Below, in pieces: positions 1-8,854 of a stretch of 64,000 nucleotides of DNA. A model generated the notes under the pieces. The model made no database searches. It worked only from the letters and a program-made list of their open reading frames with translations, and was not told where the DNA came from. Numbering within the stretch: position 1 is the stretch's first letter; each line of letters opens with the position of its first letter. A program made the translations under genes and the position numbers. Source of the DNA: Roseateles sp. DAIF2 (lineage in GTDB: Bacteria > Pseudomonadota > Gammaproteobacteria > Burkholderiales > Burkholderiaceae_C); the NCBI RefSeq assembly GCF_015624425.1, contig NZ_CP049919.1, positions 124,001-188,000 on the forward strand, read 5' to 3'.

Positions 1-189
1 CAGCGGCAAGCTACCCTCGTCCAGCGCATTGACGCAGCGCGAGCGCTTGGCCTTGCCGGGGGAGAGGCGGATCAGCCAGCCCTCGATGCGCTGCTGCTGG
101 GGCGGTGTGCTGGCGTTCAGGCCGGCCTCCTCGGCGCGGCGCGCCAGGGCCAGCAGGGGTGCGGGGATGCGCTCGGCGGCGGGCTGCAT
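1..189 (-). CDS. GNAT family N-acetyltransferase, N-terminal part (runs off window)
   Basis: Sixty-three codons are visible from an ATG at 189; the rest lies left of the window. The start overlaps the parA stop (TGATG arrangement), implying translational coupling. Residues about 33-54 read IEGWLIRLSPGKAKRSRCVN, an N-terminal block I associate with GNAT-type acetyltransferases encoded next to parA in Burkholderiales. The catalytic acetyl-CoA site is not in the window. The order parA-GNAT-parB is the usual one in this group, so parB probably follows outside the window. Family call is from recalled similarity; the substrate is unknown. Confidence 0.6.
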   Translation of the reverse strand, partial: MQPAAERIPAPLLALARRAEEAGLNASTPPQQQRIEGWLIRLSPGKAKRSRCVNALDEGSLPL

Positions 190-959
190 CACATCTTGCC
201 GACGCGGCGCACCATTTCCTTGGCAAAGTCGACGAAGGCCTGGGCGCCCTTGGAGGCCGGGTCGAACACGACGCCGGGCATGCCGTAGCTGGGGGCCTCG
301 GCCAGGCGCACATTGCGCGGGATCACGGTGTCGAACACCTTGTCGCCGAAGTGGCTCTTCAGCTGTTCGCTGACCTGCTGCTGCAGGGTGATGCGCGGGT
401 CGAACATCACGCGCAGCAGGCCGATGATCTGCAGGTCCGGGTTCAGGTTGGCATGCACCTGCTTGATCGTGTTGACCAGATCGGACAGGCCCTCCAGTGC
501 GAAGTATTCGCACTGCATCGGCACCACCACGCCATGGGCCGAGCACAGGCCGTTCAGGGTCAGCATCGACAGCGAGGGCGGGCAGTCGATCAGCACGAAA
601 TCGTAGTCGTCGCTGGCCGCGGCGATGGCGGCCTTCAGGCGGCGCTCGCGGCGCTCCAGCTCGACCAGCTCCACCTCGGCACCGGCCAGCTCGCGGTTCG
701 CGCCCAGCACGTCATAGCCAACCTTCTCGCTGCGCTGCTTGGCCTCGGCGATGCTGGCGGATTCCAGCAGCACGTCATAGACGGTCAACTCCAGCGCGCG
801 CTTGTCGACGCCCGAGCCCATCGTGGCATTGCCCTGCGGGTCCAGGTCGACGACCAGCACCCGCTGGCCGACCTGGGCCAGGCCGGCCGCGAGGTTGACG
901 GTCGTGGTGGTCTTGCCGACCCCGCCTTTTTGATTGGCAACGCAGAAGATTTTCGCCAT
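189..959 (-). CDS. parA: Chromosome partitioning ATPase ParA (Soj)
   Basis: A 256-residue ParA/MinD-type ATPase that drives segregation of the origin region together with ParB bound at parS. The deviant Walker A motif KGGVGKTT is at residues 11-18, the A' motif VVDLDPQGN at 36-44, and a Walker B-like LIDCPP near 122-127. Length is typical for chromosomal ParA, which lacks the N-terminal HTH of plasmid ParA proteins. It lies downstream of mnmG and rsmG on the same strand and overlaps the start of the following GNAT gene. Palindromes matching parS lie in rsmG and mnmG, consistent with a chromosomal parABS locus. Confidence 0.95.
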   Translation of the reverse strand: MAKIFCVANQKGGVGKTTTTVNLAAGLAQVGQRVLVVDLDPQGNATMGSGVDKRALELTVYDVLLESASIAEAKQRSEKVGYDVLGANRELAGAEVELVELERRERRLKAAIAAASDDYDFVLIDCPPSLSMLTLNGLCSAHGVVVPMQCEYFALEGLSDLVNTIKQVHANLNPDLQIIGLLRVMFDPRITLQQQVSEQLKSHFGDKVFDTVIPRNVRLAEAPSYGMPGVVFDPASKGAQAFVDFAKEMVRRVGKM

Positions 960-1018
960 GGTCTGGTTTTTCTCGGAGGCAGCGATGGTAGCCCGGAAGC
1001 GGGCGGGCCAAGGACGGA

Positions 1019-1654
1019 TCAGGCCCGCGGTTTGATCCAGATGAGACAGCGCTGGGCATCTAGGCCGGGCACCGCCAGTTGTTCCACGTGAAACACGTCG
1101 AGGTCCGGGGGCAGGGCGGCCAGTTCCTCGGTCGGATGCTGGCCCTTCATTGCCAACCAGATGGCGCCGGGTTTCAGGTGCTGGCGGGTGAGGGTGGTGA
1201 AGTCCAGCAGCGAGGCGAAGGCGCGCGAGGTGATCAGGTCAAAAGGCGGGACCTGCAGTTCCTCGACGCGGGAATGTTCGCCGTGCAGATTGCGCAGGCC
1301 CAGTTCGACCGCGACCTGCTTGATGAAGCTGGCCTTCTTGGCCACCGCATCGACACAGATGACATCAATCTGCGGCGCGCAGATCGCGACCACTACGCCG
1401 GGCAGGCCACCGCCGCTACCCACGTCCATCATCCGTAGGGGGGTGTCGGCTGCATGGCGCAGCAGGGCCGGTAGCAGGCTCAGGCTGTCCACCAGATGCT
1501 GGGTCAGCATGGCCTGCGGATCGCGCACCGCGGTCAGGTTGTAGACCTTGTTCCATTTCTGGATCAGGCCCAGGTAGGCGAGCAACTGTTCGAGTTGGCT
1601 GTCGTCGAGCTTGAGGCCGAGTTCGGCGGCTGCTTGGGTCAGGGCTTGTTTCAT
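1019..1654 (-). CDS. rsmG: 16S rRNA (guanine527-N7)-methyltransferase RsmG (GidB)
   Basis: A 211-residue SAM-dependent methyltransferase that modifies G527 of 16S rRNA. The SAM-binding loop MMDVGSGGGLPG is at residues 75-86, followed by the family pattern with a conserved region around VELGLRNL and the SRAFASL block. I chose the ATG at 1654 because AAGAGA lies just upstream and the reading frame before it runs into the mnmG stop region (mnmG ends at 1665). Gene order mnmG-rsmG-parA is classical. A perfect parS-type 16-mer sits inside the coding sequence near its 3' end (1080-1095). Confidence 0.95.
   Translation of the reverse strand: MKQALTQAAAELGLKLDDSQLEQLLAYLGLIQKWNKVYNLTAVRDPQAMLTQHLVDSLSLLPALLRHAADTPLRMMDVGSGGGLPGVVVAICAPQIDVICVDAVAKKASFIKQVAVELGLRNLHGEHSRVEELQVPPFDLITSRAFASLLDFTTLTRQHLKPGAIWLAMKGQHPTEELAALPPDLDVFHVEQLAVPGLDAQRCLIWIKPRA
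1080..1095. promoter_or_regulatory. parS site (ParB-binding palindrome), inside rsmG
   Basis: The 16-mer TGTTCCACGTGAAACA matches the known bacterial parS consensus (TGTTNCACGTGAAACA) at every defined position. It would be a primary ParB nucleation site. It is carried within the rsmG coding sequence, 120 bp from the parA start, and is the best of three close matches in the window. Confidence 0.9.
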
Positions 1655-1664
1655 CGTCTCTTCT

Positions 1665-3623
1665 TCAGGCGGCATCGGCGAAGCCCTTGAACCGGCCTTT
1701 CTTCAGGTGGACCAGCAGCAGCGAGATCGCGGCCGGCGTGACGCCGGAGATGCGCGAGGCCTGGCCCAGGGTCTCGGGCTTGTGCTTGGCCAGCTTCTGG
1801 CGCACCTCGATGGAGAGGGCGCTGACCTGGCCATAGTCCAGCTCGGCGGGCAGCTTCAGATTCTCGAAATGGGCGGCGCGGGCCACATCCTCGACCTGCT
1901 TGTTGATATAGCCGGCGTACTTGACGCTGGTCTCGATCTGCTCGATCACGGCTTCGGCCATCGTGCCGCCCAGTTCGCTCGCCAGCGTTTCACGTGAAAC
2001 ACCGCTCTCGGGTTTTGCAATCGCGGCCACTTCGACGAGGGTATCGAACTGCACGCCGGGCCGGCGCAACAGGTCGATCAGGGTGTACTCGCGCTCCAGG
2101 GCCTTGCCAACGAGTCGTTCGGCGTCGGCCGCGGGCAGGGTGCCGGGATGCACCCAGGTGCTCTTCAGCTTCTCGGTTTCACGTGAAACAGCATCGCGCT
2201 TGCGGTTGAAGGCATCCCAGCGGGCGTCGTCCACCAGGCCCAGTTCGCGGCCCTTCTCGGTCAGGCGCAGGTCGGCGTTGTCCTCGCGCAGCTGCAGGCG
2301 GAACTCGGCCCGGCTGGTGAACATGCGGTAGGGCTCGGTCACGCCCTTGGTGATCAGGTCGTCGACCAGCACGCCCAGATAGGCCTGGTCGCGCGTCGGC
2401 AGCCAGGCTTCCTTGCCTTGCACCTGCAGCGCGGCGTTCAGGCCGGCGAACAGGCCCTGGGCCGCGGCCTCCTCGTAGCCGGTCGTGCCGTTGATCTGGC
2501 CGGCGAAGAACAGGCCCTGGATCGCGCGGGTCTCGAAGCTGCTCTTCAGCTCGCGTGGGTCGAAGTAGTCGTACTCGATCGCATAGCCGGGGCGCAGGAT
2601 ATGCGCGTTCTCCAGGCCGGGGATGGACTGCACGGCGGCCAGCTGGATGTCGAAGGGCAGGGAGGTGGAGATGCCGTTCGGGTAGAACTCATGCGTGGTC
2701 AGACCCTCGGGTTCCAGGAAGATCTGGTGCGAGTCCTTGTCGGCGAAGCGGTTCACTTTGTCCTCGATCGAGGGGCAGTAGCGCGGGCCCACGCCCTCGA
2801 TCACGCCGGTGAACATCGGGCTGCGCTCGAAGCCGGAACGGATGATCTCGTGCGTGCGCGCCGAGGTGTGGGTGATCCAGCAGGGCAGCTGCGCCGGATG
2901 CTGGTCGGCCGAGCCCATGAAGCTGAACACCGGCATCGGCGCGTCGCTGCCGGGCATGCCGTCGCCGGGCTGCTCGATGCACTTGGAGAAGTCGATCGTG
3001 CGGCCGTCGATGCGCGGCGGCGTGCCGGTCTTGAGCCGCCCCTGCGGCAGCTTCAGCTCCTTCAGGCGGGCCGACAGGCTGACGGCCGGCGGGTCGCCGG
3101 CGCGGCCGGCGCTGTAGTTCTGCAGGCCGATGTGGATGCGGCCGTCCAGGAAGGTGCCGGCGGTCAGCACCACGGCGCGGCCGCGGAAAGCGATGCCGCT
3201 CTGCGTCACAGCGCCGACCACCTTGTCGCCCTCGACCATCAGGTCATCGACCGACTGCTGGAACAGCATCAGGTTCGGCTGGTTCTCCAGGCGGCGGCGG
3301 ATCGCGGCCTTGTAGAGCACGCGGTCGGCCTGGGCGCGGGTGGCGCGCACGGCCGGGCCCTTGGAGCCGTTCAGGATGCGGAACTGGATGCCGCCCTCGT
3401 CGGTGGCCGCGGCCATCGCGCCGCCCAGCGCGTCGACCTCCTTGACCAGATGGCCCTTGCCGATGCCGCCGATCGAAGGGTTGCAGCTCATCTGGCCCAG
3501 GGTCTCGATATTGTGGGTCAGCAGCAGGGTGGAGACGCCCATGCGCGCAGCCGCGAGCGCGGCCTCGGTGCCGGCATGGCCGCCACCGACCACGATGACG
3601 TCGAATTCCTTGGGATAGAGCAT
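1665..3623 (-). CDS. mnmG: tRNA uridine-5-carboxymethylaminomethyl modification enzyme MnmG (GidA)
   Basis: A 652-residue FAD-dependent protein that, with MnmE, modifies the wobble uridine of several tRNAs. The start at 3623 ([15 protein letters not shown]) puts the dinucleotide-binding [17 protein letters not shown] at residues 11-27, as expected; the longer upstream reading frame lacks family similarity. [16 protein letters not shown] and [15 protein letters not shown] are the family signature blocks, and [17 protein letters not shown] is the second GidA signature. The C-terminal tRNA-binding part contains two parS-like palindromes at the DNA level. It heads the mnmG-rsmG-parA run. Confidence 0.96.
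   Translation of the reverse strand: MLYPKEFDVIVVGGGHAGTEAALAAARMGVSTLLLTHNIETLGQMSCNPSIGGIGKGHLVKEVDALGGAMAAATDEGGIQFRILNGSKGPAVRATRAQADRVLYKAAIRRRLENQPNLMLFQQSVDDLMVEGDKVVGAVTQSGIAFRGRAVVLTAGTFLDGRIHIGLQNYSAGRAGDPPAVSLSARLKELKLPQGRLKTGTPPRIDGRTIDFSKCIEQPGDGMPGSDAPMPVFSFMGSADQHPAQLPCWITHTSARTHEIIRSGFERSPMFTGVIEGVGPRYCPSIEDKVNRFADKDSHQIFLEPEGLTTHEFYPNGISTSLPFDIQLAAVQSIPGLENAHILRPGYAIEYDYFDPRELKSSFETRAIQGLFFAGQINGTTGYEEAAAQGLFAGLNAALQVQGKEAWLPTRDQAYLGVLVDDLITKGVTEPYRMFTSRAEFRLQLREDNADLRLTEKGRELGLVDDARWDAFNRKRDAVSRETEKLKSTWVHPGTLPAADAERLVGKALEREYTLIDLLRRPGVQFDTLVEVAAIAKPESGVSRETLASELGGTMAEAVIEQIETSVKYAGYINKQVEDVARAAHFENLKLPAELDYGQVSALSIEVRQKLAKHKPETLGQASRISGVTPAAISLLLVHLKKGRFKGFADAA
1986..2001. 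promoter_or_regulatory. parS-like site in mnmG
   Basis: CGTTTCACGTGAAACA differs from the parS 16-mer only at the first base and keeps the full 14-bp palindromic core GTTTCACGTGAAAC. It lies inside the mnmG coding region, about 0.9 kb from the rsmG copy. Confidence 0.8.
2175..2190. promoter_or_regulatory. parS-like site in mnmG
   Basis: GGTTTCACGTGAAACA again differs from parS only at the first base, with an intact 14-bp palindromic core. It is 189 bp from the previous site, a multiple of three, so both fall in the same reading phase of mnmG. Confidence 0.8.
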
Positions 3624-3751
3624 GGCTTGAGCCTCGATCGGGCGCCGCAAAGATGGGAAAAACGTCGGCGCGGGCAAACCCTGAATTTTACGGGCGGCCT
3701 GTGGATAAGTCACGGCCGAGGGGCATGGGCGGCGCGACAATATTGCCCATC

Positions 3752-4006
3752 ATGAACTGCCGTGACCATTGCGCCGCCTGCTGCATCGCGCCGTCGATCA
3801 GCTCGCCGATCCCGGGTATGCCCAACGGCAAGCCGGCGGGCATGCGCTGCATCCAGCTCGACGACGAGGATCGCTGCAAGATCTTCGGCTCGGCCGAGCG
3901 CCCAGAGGTCTGCGGTTCGCTGCAGCCCAGCGAGATCATGTGTGGCGAAACGCGCGAACAGGCGATGCGCTGGCTGGGCTGGATGGAGCGGGAAACGGCG
4001 CCCTGA
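3752..4006 (+). CDS. YkgJ family cysteine-cluster protein
   Basis: An 84-residue protein with eight cysteines (residues 3, 7, 10, 11, 33, 42, 54 and 64) in the arrangement of the YkgJ/CxxCxxCC zinc- or iron-chelating family ([11 protein letters not shown], then [14 protein letters not shown] and a PEVCG block). The family probably binds a metal but its role is not established. The start at the ATG at 3752 puts [10 protein letters not shown] at the N-terminus as in relatives; the longer upstream frame runs into the mnmG promoter region. It is divergent from mnmG and precedes the Bug gene on the same strand by 50 bp. Confidence 0.85.
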   Translation: MNCRDHCAACCIAPSISSPIPGMPNGKPAGMRCIQLDDEDRCKIFGSAERPEVCGSLQPSEIMCGETREQAMRWLGWMERETAP

Positions 4007-4026
4007 GGGACAACTGGCCTAGACTG

Positions 4027-4040
4027 GTTTCACGGGAAAC
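4027..4040. promoter_or_regulatory. Degenerate parS-like palindrome
   Basis: GTTTCACGGGAAAC matches 13 of 14 bases of the parS core, with the central CACGTG changed to CACGGG. It lies between the YkgJ-family gene and the start of the Bug gene (4057). The central change breaks the palindrome, so binding by ParB is doubtful; it may be a decayed or chance site. Confidence 0.35.
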
Positions 4041-4056
4041 CAAGGGAGACAAGTCC

Positions 4057-5061
4057 ATGGCCGATCGTCGTCTGCTGCTCCAGTCCGGCCTCGCCGCCGC
4101 CGCTGTTACTACGGGTTTGACGGGCGGGCTGCTGCTGCCACGGTCCGCGGCGGCCCAGTCGGCACCCTGGCCCAGTCGTTCGGTCCGCCTGGTCGTGCCC
4201 TTTGCGCCGGGCGGCAGCAGCGAGATCGTGGCGCGCGCCACCGCGGTGGAGCTGAGCAAGACCCTGGGCCAGACCGTCTATGTCGAGAACAAGCCCGGTG
4301 GCGGCGGCAATATCGCGATGGGCGAGGTGGCCCGCGCCGACGATCAGCACACCCTGATCCTGGGCCATATCGGCACGCTGGCGGTGAACCCCTTCATCTA
4401 CGACAAGCTGCCCTTCGACACCAACCGCGACTTCCGCCAGGTGACCCTGCTGGCCAAGGTGCCCAGCCTCTATGTGCTGCATCCGGAGGTGCCGGCCAGG
4501 GACCTGAAGGAGTTCGTCGCCCTGGTGCGCGGCAAGCCGGGCCGGCTGAACTACGGCTCGGCCGGCAATGGCAGCGCCGGCCATCTGGCCTTTGAATACC
4601 TGAAGATGGTCGGCAACCTCTTCATCCTGCATGTGCCCTACCGCGGCACCGGCCCGCAGCTGACCGACCTGCTGGCCGGGCGCCTGGACGCGGCCGCGGT
4701 CGGCGCGCCGACCGTCATTCAGCACATCAAGGCGGGCAAGCTGCGCTGCATCGCCACCGGTTCCAAGGAGCGCCTGCCCCAGCTGCCCGAGGTGCCGACC
4801 GTGGCCGAACAGGGTTTCCCGGGCTTCGAGATGACGCAGTGGTACGGCCTGACCGCGCCGGCCACGATGGCCCAGGCCCATATCGACAAGCTGGCGATCG
4901 AGGCCGCGAAGGCGATCCGCTCGGTCTCGGCCCGGGAGCGCCTCAGCGCCGACGCGGCCGAGGCGGTGGGCAACACTCCGGCCCAGTTCGCGGCCTTCGT
5001 GGCCCAGGAGCAGCAGCGCTGGAAGGCCGTAGTGGCCCGCGCCAAGATCAAGCCGGATTGA
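4057..5061 (+). CDS. Bug family (tripartite tricarboxylate transporter) solute-binding protein
   Basis: A 334-residue periplasmic binding protein of the Bug/TctC family, which is greatly expanded in Burkholderiales and binds small carboxylates or amides. The N-terminus (MADRRLLLQSGLAAAAV, then a hydrophobic stretch ending SAAAQ) is a signal peptide, possibly Tat-type given the paired arginines. The mature start PWPSRSVRLVVPFAPGGSSE is the family hallmark, followed by NKPGGGGNIAMGEVARA and YGSAGNGSAGHLA. I see no TctA/TctB membrane genes next to it, so it is an orphan binding protein, as is common. The 3' end overlaps the convergent DUF2061 gene by 14 bp. Confidence 0.93.
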   Translation: MADRRLLLQSGLAAAAVTTGLTGGLLLPRSAAAQSAPWPSRSVRLVVPFAPGGSSEIVARATAVELSKTLGQTVYVENKPGGGGNIAMGEVARADDQHTLILGHIGTLAVNPFIYDKLPFDTNRDFRQVTLLAKVPSLYVLHPEVPARDLKEFVALVRGKPGRLNYGSAGNGSAGHLAFEYLKMVGNLFILHVPYRGTGPQLTDLLAGRLDAAAVGAPTVIQHIKAGKLRCIATGSKERLPQLPEVPTVAEQGFPGFEMTQWYGLTAPATMAQAHIDKLAIEAAKAIRSVSARERLSADAAEAVGNTPAQFAAFVAQEQQRWKAVVARAKIKPD

Positions 5062-5281
5062 GCGCGGCCGTCGGCTCGGCGGCCGCCTTGCGGCGGAACA
5101 GGCCGCGCAGCCTGGCCTCGACCCGGTCCCAATGCCGGTCGTGGAAATAGTGCAGCACGGTGTTGACCAACGGTTCCACGAAGGTCACGGCACCGGCGAT
5201 CGCGACGCTGCCGGTCATCAGATAGGTCACGCCGAAGGCCGTGCCCAGATGCATCACTCCAAAGCTGGCGGTCTTGCTCAT
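5048..5281 (-). CDS. DUF2061 family small membrane protein
   Basis: A 77-residue protein with two hydrophobic segments (about residues 8-23 and 24-40) and the block EPLVNTVLHYFHDRHWDR, which fits the DUF2061 family of small inner-membrane proteins of unknown function. The C-terminus is basic then Ala-rich. It is convergent with, and overlaps by 14 bp, the Bug gene. A Fur-like palindrome lies about 45 bp upstream of its start, suggesting iron or metal control, which is inference. Confidence 0.8.
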   Translation of the reverse strand: MSKTASFGVMHLGTAFGVTYLMTGSVAIAGAVTFVEPLVNTVLHYFHDRHWDRVEARLRGLFRRKAAAEPTAALNPA

Positions 5282-5325
5282 GAGTTCTATCTCCCGCTAT
5301 CGGAAATCAATGTTCGATAGGGAAA

Positions 5326-5340
5326 TGATAGTGATTCTCA
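5326..5340. promoter_or_regulatory. Fur-like box upstream of the DUF2061 gene
   Basis: TGATAGTGATTCTCA matches the 7-1-7 Fur motif TGATAATnATTATCA at 12 of 14 defined positions. It stands alone in the 123-bp spacer between the DUF2061 start (5281) and the end of the exporter gene (5405), so DUF2061 is the only gene it can obviously control. Confidence 0.5.
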
Positions 5341-5404
5341 TCGCTTGCCGGCTTTGATTCTGGCCATCGCGGCCATAGTCCCGGGCCATGCGGCCGGCTT
5401 GTGA

Positions 5405-7561
5405 TCAGGCCTGCAGGCCGGCCGGGTTGACGCTGCGCAGGTCCTGGGCGACCCGGCCCTGGTGCAGGGTGATGACCCGCTGCGCGGCCGCGATGGTTTC
5501 GGGGCGGTGAGCGATCACTATCTTGGTGATCGAGAGCTGGCGCAGCGAGGCATTGACCTGGCGCTCGCGGTCGACGTCCAGTGCGCTGGTCGCCTCGTCC
5601 AGGAACAGCAGCTGCGGGCGCTTGTACAGGGCCCGCGCCAGCAGCACACGCTGGCGCTGGCCGCCGGACAGGCTGGAGCCCATGTCGCCGATCAGGCTCT
5701 CGTAGCCCATCGGCATCGCGACGATGTCCTCATGCACGCAGGCCAGCTGCGCGCATTGCTCGATCCAGTCTTGGTCGGCCTGCGGGTCGAAGAAGGCGAT
5801 GTTGTCACGCAGGCTGCCGGCGAACAGCTGGTCGTCCTGCATCACGGTGCCGATGCGGCGCCGCCAGTCCGCCAGGCCGATCTGCGCCAGCGCCTGCGCG
5901 CCGAGCCGGATCTCGCCGGATTGCGGCGCATGGATGCCCAGCATCAGCTTCAGCAGGGTGGTCTTGCCGCAGCCCGAGGGGCCGACGATCGCGACCGATT
6001 CGCCCGGCTCGATGCGCAGGCTGCAGCCGGAAATCACCTCCGGCTCGCCGTCGGCATAGCGGAACGTGACCTCGCGTAGCTCCAGCGCGGCCGGCGCCGG
6101 CTCCTGCTGCGGCAGCCGCTGGTCCTGCGGCTCCGGCGCGGTCAGCACGATGTCGGCCAGGCGCTCGCCCTGCAGGCCCAGCATCTTCAGCTGCACCGCC
6201 TTGTCGATCAGCGCGGCCAGGCGCAGGCTGAACTGCTCCTTGTAGGCCAGGAACGCGAACAGCATGCCCACCGACAGCTGGCGCTCCAGCACCAGCAGTG
6301 CACCGAGCCAGATGATCGCGACGCGCTCCAGCCCGAACAGCAGCTTGTTGGCCACGCCCATGCCCAGCTCCAGCCGGCGCGAACCCAGCTGCGCGTTCAT
6401 ATGCTCGACCACCAGGTTGGCGAAGCGCGCGCCGCGATCGGCCTGGGCGTTGAACAGCTTGACCGCCTGCGCGCCGCGCAGCGACTCGATGAAATGGCTG
6501 GTCTGGCGCGCCTCGTGCACCAGCGCCTCCTCGGAGGCCTGGCGCAGCGGCCGGAAGTAGGCCCAGCGCAGCAGGCCATAGGCCAGCACCGCGCCCAGCG
6601 CGATCAGGGCCAGGCGCGGGCTGTAGATCCACATCATCACCAGGGTGATCAGCACCATCACCCCGTCCAGCACCGCCTCGATGAACTGCGTCGTCAGGGT
6701 CTGCTGCATCTGCTGCACGCTGTTGAAGCGCGACAGCACATCGCCCATATGGCGCTTCTCGAACCAGTCCAGCGGCAGCCGCAGCAGGTGGTTGAACACA
6801 TTGGACAGCCATTGCAGGTTCAGGCTGGCCGACAGCTGCAGCACCGCCCAGGAGCGCAGCGCGCCGATGCCGACCTGCAGCAGCACCAGCAGGCCGAAGC
6901 CCAGGCCCAGGGTGACCAGCAGGTCGCGGTCGGCGCTGACCAGCACGCCGTCCACCACCCATTGCATGAAGAAGGGCGAGAGCAGGACCAGCAGCTCCAG
7001 CGCCAGCGCCAGCGCCAGGATCTGCGCCAGCGAGCGCTTGAGCCCCAGCACCTTGCCCAGCAACTGCTGCCAGCGGATCTTCGGCGGCGCGGGCTTGAGC
7101 GCGAAATCGGCGCCGGGCCGCAGCTCCAGCGCCACGCCGGTGAAATGGCGCGACAGCTCGGCCAGCTTGATCCAGCGCCGGCCGGCCACCGGGTCGTGCA
7201 GCAGGGCCTTGTCGCCGCGCACCTCGGCCAGCACGACGAAATGGCGGAAGTCCCAATGCAGGATGCAGGGCAGCTGCAACTGGGTCAGATGTTCGGGTTC
7301 GGCGCGCAGCGCGCGGCTGGCCAGGCCCAGCTGCGCGGCCATGCGCACCAGGTCGGCCATCGTCGCGCCCTTCATCGACAGCGAGAAGCGCGCGCGCAGT
7401 TCGGCCAGATCGCAGCGCTGGCCGTGGAAGCTGGCCACCATCGCCAGGCAGGCGAGGGCGCATTCAGCCCCCTCGGTCTGCAGGATCAGCGGCAGGCGCG
7501 AGCCGCGCGACCAGCCGAGGTTCAGGCGCTGCAGCAGGGAAGAAGTCGAAGGCTCAGACAC
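5405..7561 (-). CDS. Peptidase-containing ABC exporter (C39 peptidase, double-glycine leader type)
   Basis: A 718-residue bacteriocin/peptide exporter (CvaB/RaxB-like) that cleaves double-glycine leaders and exports the peptide across the inner membrane. The N-terminal C39 peptidase has Gln28, catalytic Cys34 in QTEGAECALACLAM, His107 in HWDFRHFVVL and Asp123 in LHDPVAG, so all catalytic residues are present. A six-helix transmembrane domain follows (about 160-440), then a nucleotide-binding domain with Walker A GPSGCGKTT, signature LSGGQRQR and Walker B LLFLDEATSALD. The start overlaps the upstream HlyD gene by 8 bp. The likely cargo is the double-glycine peptide encoded at 8855-9031. Confidence 0.95.
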   Translation of the reverse strand: MSEPSTSSLLQRLNLGWSRGSRLPLILQTEGAECALACLAMVASFHGQRCDLAELRARFSLSMKGATMADLVRMAAQLGLASRALRAEPEHLTQLQLPCILHWDFRHFVVLAEVRGDKALLHDPVAGRRWIKLAELSRHFTGVALELRPGADFALKPAPPKIRWQQLLGKVLGLKRSLAQILALALALELLVLLSPFFMQWVVDGVLVSADRDLLVTLGLGFGLLVLLQVGIGALRSWAVLQLSASLNLQWLSNVFNHLLRLPLDWFEKRHMGDVLSRFNSVQQMQQTLTTQFIEAVLDGVMVLITLVMMWIYSPRLALIALGAVLAYGLLRWAYFRPLRQASEEALVHEARQTSHFIESLRGAQAVKLFNAQADRGARFANLVVEHMNAQLGSRRLELGMGVANKLLFGLERVAIIWLGALLVLERQLSVGMLFAFLAYKEQFSLRLAALIDKAVQLKMLGLQGERLADIVLTAPEPQDQRLPQQEPAPAALELREVTFRYADGEPEVISGCSLRIEPGESVAIVGPSGCGKTTLLKLMLGIHAPQSGEIRLGAQALAQIGLADWRRRIGTVMQDDQLFAGSLRDNIAFFDPQADQDWIEQCAQLACVHEDIVAMPMGYESLIGDMGSSLSGGQRQRVLLARALYKRPQLLFLDEATSALDVDRERQVNASLRQLSITKIVIAHRPETIAAAQRVITLHQGRVAQDLRSVNPAGLQA

Positions 7562-8798
7562 GGTGGGCGAGGGCCAGCAAGGGTTCGAAGATCCATTCGA
7601 TCAGGCGCCGGCGCTCCAGCAGCACATCGGCATCCAGCTGCATGCCCACCGCCAGCGGCTGCTCGGCCCCATAGGCCTCGACCGACTGGCGCTGCAGCGC
7701 CACCGTGATGCGGTACAGCGGCTCGTTGCCATGGGCGGCCTGGCCCAGCGGCAGGGTGGCCAGCTCGGCGGCCGGCAGCGGCGTGCGCGAGACCTGCAGC
7801 ACCCGGCCTTCCTGATGGCCGAACTTCTGGTACGGATAGGCCTGGTAGCGCAGCCGCACCTCCTGGTCGGGCCGCACGAAACCGACCGCGCTGGACGGGG
7901 CGTAGAGGTAGGCCTGCATGCGCGTATCGGCCGGCAGCAGGCTGGCCAGCGCCAGCGCGGGCGTGACCGGCTGGCCGGGCTCGGCCTGGATCGTCGAGAC
8001 AATGCCGTCGCTGGGCGCGCGCAGCACCAGGCGGCGCCGGGCCTCGGTTTCCAGGCCCAGCGCGCGCAACGAGGCCAGCTCGCGCGTCAACTCGCCGCGG
8101 CGCTCGGTCTGGCGCAGCGGCAGCGCATCGCGCTCGGCGCGCAGCGCGGCCTGCTCGGTGCGCAGCTTCTCGCGCTCGCGCTCCAGGGTCAGGGCTTGCG
8201 TGTCGGTGTCCAGCAGCTCGCGGCGCCGGCCCTGCAGCTGGGCATCGGAATAGAAGCCCTGGCCGCGCAGGGTCTCGGCGCGGGCCAGTTCCTCGCGCGC
8301 CAGGCGGCGGCGCTCGCGATGCGCCTGCGATTCCTTGTCGGCCGCGTTCAGCTCGCCCAGTTGCGCTGCGAGGCGGCGCTCGATGCCGAGCTTTTGCTGC
8401 TGGAACTGGCCGTCCAGCTGCCGCAGCGCCTCGCGCAGCGAAGCCTCGCGTTCGGCCAGGCTCTGGGCCACGCCCTCGCCGGCGCTGGCGCTGGCGGAGT
8501 CCAAGCTCAGCTCAAACAGGACGTCACCGGCCTTGACCTGCTGGCCCTCGCTGACGCGGCGTGCCAGCACGGTGGCGGCCTGCGGTGCGGTGATACGCAG
8601 CACGCCGCGGTCCGGCACCAAGTAGCCGCCGACGCGGGCCTTGCGGCTGTATTCGGCGCTGCTCAAAAACACGCCGACCAAAACGACGCTGCCCACGGCA
8701 CAGACCGTGAGCAGCTTTAGCGAGAGAGGGCGCAGCAACTGAATGCTGCCCAACCAGGACTGCTGCTGGCCGGCCAGTGCTTCGGGACGGAACAGCAT
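7554..8798 (-). CDS. HlyD family periplasmic adaptor (CvaA/RaxA-like)
   Basis: A 414-residue membrane-fusion protein that links a peptide ABC exporter to an outer-membrane channel. One transmembrane segment lies at about residues 28-48, followed by the lipoyl-like half KARVGGYLVPDRGVLRI and a coiled coil (about 110-230, rich in Arg, Glu, Leu and Gln). The second lipoyl half is near LRAPSDGIVSTIQAEPGQPV. A TGA lies directly before the ATG, so 8798 is the first possible start; no strong Shine-Dalgarno is visible. It overlaps the exporter gene. No TolC-like gene is in the window, so a general TolC is presumably used. Confidence 0.92.
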   Translation of the reverse strand: MLFRPEALAGQQQSWLGSIQLLRPLSLKLLTVCAVGSVVLVGVFLSSAEYSRKARVGGYLVPDRGVLRITAPQAATVLARRVSEGQQVKAGDVLFELSLDSASASAGEGVAQSLAEREASLREALRQLDGQFQQQKLGIERRLAAQLGELNAADKESQAHRERRRLAREELARAETLRGQGFYSDAQLQGRRRELLDTDTQALTLEREREKLRTEQAALRAERDALPLRQTERRGELTRELASLRALGLETEARRRLVLRAPSDGIVSTIQAEPGQPVTPALALASLLPADTRMQAYLYAPSSAVGFVRPDQEVRLRYQAYPYQKFGHQEGRVLQVSRTPLPAAELATLPLGQAAHGNEPLYRITVALQRQSVEAYGAEQPLAVGMQLDADVLLERRRLIEWIFEPLLALAHRV

Positions 8799-8854
8799 TC
8801 AGTTTGTCAGGCTTGCCCACCCACTCTCGAAGTGGATGACAGCGATTTGTTTTC

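Noticed and set aside
4839..5150. Plus-strand frame at the end of the Bug gene
   Set aside because: Overlaps the Bug coding region out of frame; no start signal and no similarity.
8799..8854. Hairpin between the peptide and HlyD genes
   Set aside because: Only a 5-bp stem (CCACT/AGTGG) without a T-run; too weak to call a terminator or attenuator.
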